A stretch of 64,000 nucleotides of DNA, taken from positions 41,025 through 105,024 of the forward strand of contig NZ_PNCJ01000011.1 of NCBI RefSeq assembly GCF_005887115.1, in the 5' to 3' direction. The notes under the pieces are model-generated. The model did not search any database. It was given only the letters and a program-made list of their open reading frames with translations, and was not told where the DNA came from. The stretch comes from Pseudoalteromonas rubra. GTDB taxonomy: Bacteria; Pseudomonadota; Gammaproteobacteria; Enterobacterales; Alteromonadaceae. Below, piece by piece: positions 43,547 to 51,124 of the stretch. A program made the translations under genes and the position numbers. Numbering within the stretch: position 1 is the first letter of the stretch; every line of letters starts with the position of its first letter.

Positions 43547-44293
43547 ATGAATATATCGCAATGTCTTGTAATCTGCAGCATCTTGGTATCCGGGCTGACT
43601 TTGAGCAAAGTCGCGGTGGCCGATATGCTCGATGTTTCAGTCGGATGGACCAAACCGCCTTACGTTATAGAACAGGGAGACACCGGCTTTGAACTGGATA
43701 TGGTGAAAGCGATTTTTGCTGCGCTGGGCCATGATCTGCAATTCGTTTATGTCCCGTTCGGTCGTTCGAATTCTCTGCTGAAAACCGGCAAAGTTGATGC
43801 GGCACTGACCATGAACCGGCGCATGGATTTAGCTGGTGCAGTCCTGTCTGAGCCCTACATTACCTATCACAACACCGCAATTAGCTTAAAAAGTCGTAAC
43901 GTAAAGCTGCACAATATCAGTGCACTGGAGAATTACGCCGTAATTGGATTTCAAAATGCATCGCTGGTCCTGGGAATGGAGTATCAGCTTGCAACTGCCA
44001 ATAGCCCTCTGTACATAGAGCTGCCCGATCAGCAAAAGCAGGTTGAGCTGCTTTTGCAGGGCAAAGTCGATGTAGTCGTTATGGATATTAATATATTTAA
44101 CTATCTGAGCAAGGCTATCCTTGGTCGTGACCAGATGGTCAACGTATCGGTGCATCATTTATTTCCCGCGTCACCTTATCGCATAGCATTCAGAGATCCC
44201 GAGCTTAAAGAGGCCTTTAACCTCAAGATGGTACAGTTCAAAAACAGCCCCGCCTATCAAAAGTTACTGAGCCGATATCAATTCCTGCAATAA
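43547..44293 (+). CDS. periplasmic solute-binding protein, SBP_bac_3 family
   Basis: 248 residues from ATG 43547 (TAGGTGATATG); the upstream GTG at 43535 is less likely. Signal peptide MNISQCLVICSILVSGLTLSKVAVA. The fold markers are DVSVGWTKPPYVIEQGDTGFELDMVKAIFAALGH, FVYVPFGRSNSLLKTGKVDAALTMNRR and LLQGKVDVVVMDINIFNYL. No permease or ATPase follows, so it is one of the stand-alone SBP_bac_3 proteins common in Alteromonadales, with possible sensing or unknown roles. Confidence 0.88.
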   Translation: MNISQCLVICSILVSGLTLSKVAVADMLDVSVGWTKPPYVIEQGDTGFELDMVKAIFAALGHDLQFVYVPFGRSNSLLKTGKVDAALTMNRRMDLAGAVLSEPYITYHNTAISLKSRNVKLHNISALENYAVIGFQNASLVLGMEYQLATANSPLYIELPDQQKQVELLLQGKVDVVVMDINIFNYLSKAILGRDQMVNVSVHHLFPASPYRIAFRDPELKEAFNLKMVQFKNSPAYQKLLSRYQFLQ

Positions 44294-44427
44294 GCCTGCT
44301 CACCTTTCACGCCTGTCCGCAATCCGGTTGTTGTCACTGACGTTCAGTTATGATGTCTGATTTTGTCGATTTTGTGTCTTAAGTGACACTGCTTGTTCGG
44401 TTAAGATGTACATCAAAGGAGTAAGGT

Positions 44428-45378
44428 ATGACCAGAAAACAAGTATATTTTATCGCGGATGGGTTTCAGGCCCTGGACCTATTTGGACCGCTGGACACCT
44501 TTATGGAGGCTAACGCCTGTGTGCCAAATGCCTATGCAAGCAAGCTATTGAGCTTAGTACCCGGCCTGGTCAGGACGGCTTATGGTCAACAGGTTCATGC
44601 CGATTTTGGACTGGGTGATGAGGTCGACCTGGATGATTTAATCATTTGTGGTGGCAGTGGTATGCGGACATTAACGCTGGAGGCTCAGCAACTTAGGGCG
44701 CTATCGGCGCTGGCAGACAAAGCTGAACGGGTATTTAGCATCTGTACCGGCGCGTTTGTTCTGGCCCAGCTTTTTCCTGACAAGGCATTAACCCTGACGA
44801 CGCACTGGCGCTATTGCGAGAACCTGGCCCGGCAACATCAACATTGCACCGTTTCTGCGGATCCTCTGTATATACAGGACCAGCATGTCTGGTCATCGGC
44901 AGGGGTACTGTCGGGCGTTGATCTGGCACTGGCCATTGTGAGAGAGGATCACGGTAACAGTATTGCCGCGCAAGTGGCGAAAGATCTGGTGGTTTATCTG
45001 CAACGCTCAGGAAACCAGCATCAGTATTCAGATGCCCTGGCACTGCAATCCGGCGATAGTTTAAAGCTTTCTCCGTTAATGGATTGGTTGAGCACCCAGC
45101 TTAATCAGTCGGTCACGGTATCCAGAATGGCAGAGTTTTGCAATCTGAGCGAGCGGCAACTGACACGCTTGTTTAAGCAGCATCTGAATTGTACGCCAAG
45201 CCACTACTTTAAAACCCTGAAACTGAATCATGCACGCGATCTGCTTTGTGAAGAAAATATCAGTCTGCAACATGTCTCGGGCAAGCTTGGCTTTAACAGC
45301 TATGACAGTTTCAGGCGTGCATTTATCAGGCAGTTTGGGGTATCCCCGTCACACTATACAAAAGGAATTAACCGATGA
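44428..45378 (+). CDS. GlxA-family regulator: DJ-1/PfpI domain plus AraC HTH
   Basis: 316 residues. N-terminal DJ-1/PfpI-like domain (about 1-190) with the nucleophile-elbow cysteine in RVFSICTGAFVLAQ. C-terminal AraC-type double HTH (about 225-313: VSRMAEFCNLSERQLTRLFKQHLNCTPSHYFKTLKLNHA ... LGFNSYDSFRRAFIRQFGVSPSHY). Family members regulate amino acid, choline or nitrogenous catabolism genes. It overlaps the next gene (S41 peptidase) as ATGA, an unusual coupling for a regulator and a secreted enzyme. Confidence 0.92.
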   Translation: MTRKQVYFIADGFQALDLFGPLDTFMEANACVPNAYASKLLSLVPGLVRTAYGQQVHADFGLGDEVDLDDLIICGGSGMRTLTLEAQQLRALSALADKAERVFSICTGAFVLAQLFPDKALTLTTHWRYCENLARQHQHCTVSADPLYIQDQHVWSSAGVLSGVDLALAIVREDHGNSIAAQVAKDLVVYLQRSGNQHQYSDALALQSGDSLKLSPLMDWLSTQLNQSVTVSRMAEFCNLSERQLTRLFKQHLNCTPSHYFKTLKLNHARDLLCEENISLQHVSGKLGFNSYDSFRRAFIRQFGVSPSHYTKGINR

Positions 45379-46640
45379 AATACAAGCTGATTGCGCTGAT
45401 ATTTGGCTGTTTTACATTTTGTGGCGCCGCTTCACCGCTTACCCAGACAGAGCAGCAAGCCTGGCTGGAAGACATTGACTTTTATGCCCACCAGGTGAAA
45501 ACGCAACACATTCAGCCATTTCATACCCTGGCAGAAGCGGACTTTGACCGCAAGGTTGAGCGCCTAAAAGCACAACTGCAAGGGCTCACCGAAGCGCAGG
45601 TAGAAACCCGGCTAATGGCGATAAGCCGGGCAATAGGCGACGGACACAGCAATTATTTTATGATGTCTGGGCCACACCAGCACTTTCCATTTCGGTTTAA
45701 ATTTTTTGGCGATACCCTGCGCGTTATCGACACCACGTCAGCATATCGCAACTTACTGGGGGCTCAGCTTAGCTCAATCAACGGGGTGAGTGTGGCTGAG
45801 CTGTACACTCAGTTGGCGGCTACTTTGCCGGGCGTAGACAATCAGTACAGTGAAAAAGCCAGCTTTGAGTACTACCTGTCTTTACATAAATTATTGCTGG
45901 GGCTTGAGATAGTAAAAGAGGAACAGCCTGCGTTGTTCAAATTTGTCACAGGGAAAGAGGAGAGCAGTGTACCGGTTTCGCCCATCAGTATGAGTGAATT
46001 TGGTAAGCTCAGCTCTGCTTATTCGCGCACTGAGCCCGAACTGACCACACACGATACTGGCATGCCTGGGATCACATTGAGCCTGTTCAGACAGCACAAA
46101 GCCGCTTACTTTGATTTTAGGTCCTATCCCGAACCTGAGCAGGTGATAGCACACTGTGAGGACTTACAAGCGACCCTCAGGGCGGCTGGCTCGCGTGTCA
46201 TGATTATAGATTTCAGAGGTAATGGTGGCGGTAATTTCTACTCGGGCCTGGCGTTGTCAGCATGTTTGCAGCCTTTGGACCAAATTGACTGGATGCAGGG
46301 AGTCTATGTGTTATCAGATGGAGAAACCTTTTCTGCTGCCATGACCAATACCGTGCAATTCAGACAAATCCTCAATGCCACAGTGGTTGGCACCCCAACC
46401 GGAGGAGACCCAAATCAGTTTTCAGAAAATAGCGTGTTCTCGCTACCAAACTCGGGGCGTCGGTTTAGCTTGTCGAAACGGTACTATCCATTTTCAGATG
46501 TACAAAGTGATGCCGTGTATCCGGACATACATATAGCACCGAGCTGGGAGGACTACCGCGCAGGGAAGGATACCGTGTTGATACATCTTCTATCACAATT
46601 GAGTGCACACACTCAGTGGCCTGCATCTGTTAATAAATAG
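45375..46640 (+). CDS. S41-family peptidase (secreted)
   Basis: 421 residues. Signal peptide MKYKLIALIFGCFTFCGAA. The helical N-terminal domain (about 20-110) precedes the core. S41 landmarks: MIIDFRGNGGGNFYSGLALSAC and the catalytic Ser in YVLSDGETFSAAMTNTVQF, then VVGTPTGGDPNQFSENSVFSLPNSG. A PDZ domain is not obvious. Periplasmic or secreted protease of the tricorn/CtpA superfamily; substrate unknown. Translationally coupled to the GlxA-type regulator upstream. Confidence 0.88.
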   Translation: MKYKLIALIFGCFTFCGAASPLTQTEQQAWLEDIDFYAHQVKTQHIQPFHTLAEADFDRKVERLKAQLQGLTEAQVETRLMAISRAIGDGHSNYFMMSGPHQHFPFRFKFFGDTLRVIDTTSAYRNLLGAQLSSINGVSVAELYTQLAATLPGVDNQYSEKASFEYYLSLHKLLLGLEIVKEEQPALFKFVTGKEESSVPVSPISMSEFGKLSSAYSRTEPELTTHDTGMPGITLSLFRQHKAAYFDFRSYPEPEQVIAHCEDLQATLRAAGSRVMIIDFRGNGGGNFYSGLALSACLQPLDQIDWMQGVYVLSDGETFSAAMTNTVQFRQILNATVVGTPTGGDPNQFSENSVFSLPNSGRRFSLSKRYYPFSDVQSDAVYPDIHIAPSWEDYRAGKDTVLIHLLSQLSAHTQWPASVNK

Positions 46641-46654
46641 ACACTAAGATTATG

Positions 46655-46685
46655 CAAGGCATGGGATCAGTGTCCCAGTGCCTTG
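46655..46685. terminator. hairpin between S41 gene and the peptide gene
   Basis: CAAGGCA-TGGGA, short loop, TCCCA-g-TGCCTTG. Located between two converging stops (46640 and 46726), so it can serve both. No T tract. Confidence 0.6.
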
Positions 46686-46725
46686 TATTCACAACACGCC
46701 CAACAGGCAGTGCTGAAGCAAACGT

Positions 46726-46911
46726 TTATAAAGGCAAGTTACACTCCAGCGTGAAGCAATCCGTTGTCATACACAGATCCAGTGCAGAGCAGTGATGGTT
46801 TGTCAGTCCGGGCAAGGCACCTCCTGCAACCTGGTGTGTTGCATGGTGTGGCATTTGGTTTGCCGCGTGCGTCAGGTTTTTAACCGCTTTCTTTTTGAAG
46901 TTAAGTTTCAT
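46726..46911 (-). CDS. candidate RiPP precursor peptide with GG-type leader
   Basis: 61 residues, start backed by AAGGAATAATTATG. The leader MKLNFKKKAVKNLTHAANQM is lysine- and asparagine-rich. It runs to an AGG at residues 29-31 (HQVAGG), like the double-glycine leaders of class I lanthipeptide/natural-product precursors. The remaining 30 residues hold four Cys and several Thr/Ser (GLTNHHCSALDLCMTTDCFTLECNLPL in part). No lanthionine synthetase, radical SAM or C39 peptidase gene is visible in the neighbourhood, so modification enzymes would have to be elsewhere. It could also be an unmodified bacteriocin or a bystander peptide. Confidence 0.5.
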   Translation of the reverse strand: MKLNFKKKAVKNLTHAANQMPHHATHQVAGGALPGLTNHHCSALDLCMTTDCFTLECNLPL

Positions 46912-47295
46912 AATTATTCCTTTAAGTTATGTGCTCACCCAATTGAACACAGTAATAAATTACCTTAAATAGGTAATTGTGCAACAGAAAAATGCAATTG
47001 TGGCAGAGCACCGCCTGTTACTGATGTGGTGACATCCTGAAATTGCTCTGTGGCGTTAGCTGACTGGCGCCGACTATGGTCTCTACCATTTTGCGATTGA
47101 ATTTCATCGCATTATTTTTTGAAACAGCATGCTTAAAGGGGGCTTAACCCTGAGGTGGTGTAGATCAAAAACAAGTTACTAAAATGAGATTACCATTGGG
47201 GAAAAGTGGCCATCCATATAATTGCAATTTATAGTGTTGGCCGACATGCATATCTGAATTCTGCTGTCAGTATCTACTCAATAAAAGGAATAATA
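46912..47295. other. intergenic region between divergent peptide gene and modular protein gene
   Basis: 384 bp. It should hold the promoters of both divergent genes. AT-rich near 46930-46990 and 47110-47290. No gene, hairpin or operator motif that I recognise. Confidence 0.45.
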
Positions 47296-49530
47296 ATGAA
47301 ATTAACTCAACTTCTTGGGATTGCGTTGTTGATGCTATCGCTGCGCGCCTTTGCTTCGGAACAAGTGATTATCAAGCGTTACTTGTCTGATGAAGATAGC
47401 CCAATTAAGCACATACCACATTTATCGTATTTCCACCTCGATGATTTCGAATCAGGTAGTGTGTCAGTACCCGGTGTTACAATTGATCAAGGTTATATTC
47501 GTGCACCTGCGAAATATGTGGATTCGGTAGACGGTGACGACGGCGTAATAAACAGTCGCTGTGGTGGTTGCCGTGGTTACTTTGTCTCTCAGAAGAACCA
47601 GTTAGGGGTCAACATTACGTTTGACCGCGATGCACTTGGTGCACTACCTACAGATGCGGGTCTGGTCTGGACCGATGGAAAGGGGCTGACAAAATTCATT
47701 GCCTACGACGAAGCTGGTAATGTGATAGCTCAGTCTGAGCCTCAGGACATTTCGGACAGTTCATTTCATGGAACCACTGGAGATGATCACTATTTTGGTA
47801 CTTTTTATGAGCAGGGTATCGCGCGTATCTATATTGAAAGCACCATTGATGCGCTGGAGTTTGACCACCTGCAATTTGGCCATAGATTACAGGAACGCCA
47901 AGAGCCAATTGGGCCTCTGAATTACGCAAGCTTTGAACAGGATAGCCCTTTTTATAGCGAACAGAGTGCATTCGACTACTTCCACCTGCTGGATTTTGAA
48001 AGCAGCACAGATCTTGAAAAAGGCGCTATTTTCTCAGATGGCTATGTTCGTACGCCCAGCAATTTTGTCGACTCCGTAGATGCTGACGATGGTGTACTGG
48101 ACGGGCAGTGTGTAAGCTGCCATAGCTTTTATGTGAACCAAAGTAACAAGCAGGGTGTGACAATAACGTTTGACGCTGTGAGCCTGGGGCACTTACCTAC
48201 ACATGTGGGTGTTGTTTGGGTAGACGGTGCGGGGTTAACGCGTTTTATTGCCTATGACAACGAAGGCGTTGTCATAGCAGACTCTGGCTTGATTAATATT
48301 GCTGACGACTCATTTTATGGCACCACGGCGGATGATACATTTTTTGGTGTGATTTCAGAGACAGGTGTTTCCAGTATCTATATCGAAAACAGTGAAGATG
48401 ATCTGGAAATTGATCATGTTCAGTTTGGTTACCAAAACCTTCAACCCGCCTTGCCGCTTGGTCCAACCCCTTATTTGAGTTTTGAACAGGATAGCCCTTT
48501 TTATGCGCTCAAAGATGTTTTTGGGTATTTTCATTTGCAAACATTTGAGCATGGCATGGGTGATGCTGTAGGAGCGAGCTTTTCACGCGGAGTGGTGCGT
48601 GCACCAGCTAGTTTTGTCGACTCTGTTGATGGTGACGATGGGGTTGTTGATGGCAAATGCGCGTCATGTAAAAGTTTTTATGTTGACCAGTCAGCCGAGC
48701 TGGGCCTGATGATTACCTTCAATAAAGCAGAGTTAGGTACATTGCCGACTCATGCCGGAATTGTCTGGACTGACGGCAAAGGCGAAACACGCTTTAAAGC
48801 TTATGATGAGTTTGGCAATGTGATTGCTGATTCTGGTCAGGTATCTATTGCTGATGATTCATTTTATGGCACTGTTGCAGATGATCACTTTTTTGGCGTG
48901 ACTGCGCACAAAGGCATCGCCAGGCTGTACATTGAAAATACAATCGATGGCCTGGAGATAGATCATCTGCAATATGGTTATCTGGGGGCACCGCAGGCCA
49001 TTAAGCCATTATCTTATCGAGATTTTGAACGTGACAGTCCGTTTTACTCCTATGCTCAGAGTGCGCTTTACAGTCATCTGGAAACATTTGAATCGGGTCA
49101 CCTTAGTGTACCAGGCGTGAGTGCTAGCCGTGGTTTGGTGCGTAATACTGCTCGGTATGTTGATTCTGTGGACGCGGACGATGGAAAGATAGATGGGTAC
49201 TGTACAGGCTGTCGAAGTTATTATGTTAACCAGTCCACGCAAGCGGGAGTCAGCTTTACATTTGATAAGAATTCACTCGGCAAGCTCCCCAGTTATGCAG
49301 GCCTGGTTTGGGTTGATGGTAAAGGGCTAACCCGCTTTATAGCCTACGATGAACAAGGGAACATGATAGGTGATTCGGGTTATGTATCAATTGCTGATGA
49401 CTCATTCTACAGTACCGTTGAAGACGATCATTTCTTTGGTATTGAGAGCAGTCAGGGAATTTACCGGATCTTTATTGAAAACACCGAAAATGATCTGGAG
49501 CTTGACCACCTTCAGTTTGGCCACAAGTAG
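47296..49530 (+). CDS. secreted four-module protein with CxxC in every module
   Basis: 744 residues from ATG 47296 (MKLTQLLGIALLMLSLRAFA, signal peptide); the frame is open earlier but that lead-in is not convincing. Four repeats begin near residues 75, 258, 441 and 622 (units of 183, 183 and 181). Each contains DSVDGDDG or DSVDADDG, a C-x-x-C (CGGC, CVSC, CASC, CTGC), a VWTDGKGLT-type turn, DDSFYGT and an IEIDHLQFG-like end. The module resembles the jelly-roll type found in many extracellular and PEP-CTERM proteins. No sorting signal is seen. Probably an exported surface or matrix protein; function unknown. Confidence 0.85.
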   Translation: MKLTQLLGIALLMLSLRAFASEQVIIKRYLSDEDSPIKHIPHLSYFHLDDFESGSVSVPGVTIDQGYIRAPAKYVDSVDGDDGVINSRCGGCRGYFVSQKNQLGVNITFDRDALGALPTDAGLVWTDGKGLTKFIAYDEAGNVIAQSEPQDISDSSFHGTTGDDHYFGTFYEQGIARIYIESTIDALEFDHLQFGHRLQERQEPIGPLNYASFEQDSPFYSEQSAFDYFHLLDFESSTDLEKGAIFSDGYVRTPSNFVDSVDADDGVLDGQCVSCHSFYVNQSNKQGVTITFDAVSLGHLPTHVGVVWVDGAGLTRFIAYDNEGVVIADSGLINIADDSFYGTTADDTFFGVISETGVSSIYIENSEDDLEIDHVQFGYQNLQPALPLGPTPYLSFEQDSPFYALKDVFGYFHLQTFEHGMGDAVGASFSRGVVRAPASFVDSVDGDDGVVDGKCASCKSFYVDQSAELGLMITFNKAELGTLPTHAGIVWTDGKGETRFKAYDEFGNVIADSGQVSIADDSFYGTVADDHFFGVTAHKGIARLYIENTIDGLEIDHLQYGYLGAPQAIKPLSYRDFERDSPFYSYAQSALYSHLETFESGHLSVPGVSASRGLVRNTARYVDSVDADDGKIDGYCTGCRSYYVNQSTQAGVSFTFDKNSLGKLPSYAGLVWVDGKGLTRFIAYDEQGNMIGDSGYVSIADDSFYSTVEDDHFFGIESSQGIYRIFIENTENDLELDHLQFGHK

Positions 49531-49549
49531 TCACTTAGTTTACTTGTGG
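49521..49549 (+). terminator. hairpin overlapping the end of the modular protein gene
   Basis: CCACAAGTA and TACTTGTGG, 9-bp arms with an 11-nt loop; the first arm includes the stop region. Later TTTTTT near 49566 could add termination. Confidence 0.55.
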
Positions 49550-49934
49550 CTTAGTATCGGCGCTATTTTTTGATGGCGCCGTACTCGTTTTTAGGTGTAT
49601 GACGCAGCAGTATTGCGTGATAAAACCAGTCATTATTGTATGTGGCATTGCAAAGAATTGAAAAATCCGATTGCTAAACAAAGACGACAGGATTTGTGAC
49701 AATCAATAGTCAGATCAACATCATTCATTGTAATCAGCACGTTTCGTACTATTTAGAATTGTACCTACTTGTTAACTGGAAAAAGTTATTTATTGTGTGT
49801 TTCTGTCTAATTATCTGATTTAAAATGGTAAAAGTAATTATTCAAAGAAGCAATTGTTAATTTTATTTTTTATTTTTGTGAAATTTATTTGTGTGGGTCG
49901 GGTCTTTTTGTATGAATTCAAAAGGAGATACAAC
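49531..49934. other. intergenic region upstream of the type III PKS gene
   Basis: 404 bp, AT-rich. It should contain a promoter and a long leader for the PKS gene. No operator recognised. The end carries a strong AAAGGAGAT ribosome-binding site. Confidence 0.5.
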
Positions 49935-50978
49935 ATGACCACATTATGCAAACCCGCGACTTTTTACCCAGAGCACCTAGTCAATGCTGATGACATCATG
50001 ACCGTCATTGAAGTTTGTCACCCCGATAGCCCTTACAAGCAGCGGGCCTTTGAAATGATCCAAAATACAGAGGTCAAAAACCGCCACCTGATCCTGCCGC
50101 TCACAGAAGTCGTGAAACTCGGGGACTTTGGCGCGCGTGCCGCTCGCTACAAAGAAGCAGCCATTGATATGGCCGAAGCCGTTGCATTAGAAGCGATGGC
50201 AAACGCGCAGGTGCAGCCGGAAGACGTCGATATGGTGATAGCCACGTCTTGTACTGGTTTTATGATGCCCTCATTGACTGCGCATTTGATCAATCGACTG
50301 GGTTTACCTAATGAAACCAAGCAAATCCCGATTGCACAGCTAGGCTGTGTGGCAGGGGCCTCGGCGATTGGTCGGGCATTTGAATACTGCCAGACCCGTA
50401 AAAACAGTAATGTGCTGATCGTCTGTGTTGAAACTTCCTCATTGTGTTTTCATCGAGAAGCCAACCGCTTACAGGACTTTATTAGTGATGCACTGTTTGC
50501 CGATGGCGCTGCCGCTGTGGTCATGCGTGGTGACAGCCAGGTATCTGGCCTGAAGCTGACCAATAATCAAAGTGTTACCATCAAAGATACACTGCCTTAC
50601 ATCGAATATGATATTACCCATCAGGGCTTTAAGTTTTCTCTGGATAAGCAGGTCATGCACTCCATTCCCCATGTTGCACCTTATCTGCAATCATTTTGCA
50701 GACGCAGTCTGTCGCGCGATGCCAACCAGGTTGATAGTACGATTTTTCACACCGGTGGAAAACGCATTCTCGATGAGCTGGTGCGGTGTTTGTCGCTTGA
50801 GCCAGATATGGTGGCCCGCTCCCGGGCTTGCCTGGCTGAAACGGGTAATACCTCCAGCGTAGCTGTCATTGATGTTTTAAAGCGGACTTTTGATTCTGCA
50901 AGACGCGGCGATGCCAGCCTGCTTGCTGCATTTGGGCCCGGATTTACCTCAGAGATGAGCGTTGGGGTGTGGCACTGA
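49935..50978 (+). CDS. type III polyketide synthase, PhlD-like
   Basis: 347 residues from ATG 49935, preceded by AAAGGAGAT; a longer open frame upstream is not needed. The catalytic triad of chalcone synthase-like enzymes is present: Cys in IAQLGCVAGASAIGRA, His in FHTGGKRILDELV, Asn in AETGNTSSV. Segments TSCTGFMMPSLTAHLIN, ETSSLCFHREANRLQDFISDALF and LLAAFGPGFTSEMSVGVWH are more like PhlD (phloroglucinol synthase) and RppA than plant CHS. It would condense malonyl-CoA units, product perhaps phloroglucinol or an alkylresorcinol/pyrone. No phlACB-type acetylase genes are seen nearby. Confidence 0.9.
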   Translation: MTTLCKPATFYPEHLVNADDIMTVIEVCHPDSPYKQRAFEMIQNTEVKNRHLILPLTEVVKLGDFGARAARYKEAAIDMAEAVALEAMANAQVQPEDVDMVIATSCTGFMMPSLTAHLINRLGLPNETKQIPIAQLGCVAGASAIGRAFEYCQTRKNSNVLIVCVETSSLCFHREANRLQDFISDALFADGAAAVVMRGDSQVSGLKLTNNQSVTIKDTLPYIEYDITHQGFKFSLDKQVMHSIPHVAPYLQSFCRRSLSRDANQVDSTIFHTGGKRILDELVRCLSLEPDMVARSRACLAETGNTSSVAVIDVLKRTFDSARRGDASLLAAFGPGFTSEMSVGVWH

Positions 50979-51124
50979 TTGATACTCAAGGTACAAAGCC
51001 AAAATCGCCTGTTTGATAAGCAATGCAGGTTGGCTTTGGCCATCAGCTAACAGACAGCGCGGTTTCATGGCCAGTCAGTCACTTTATTGTATACTTTAGC
51101 AATTATCCCTGAGTGACCTGGGTC

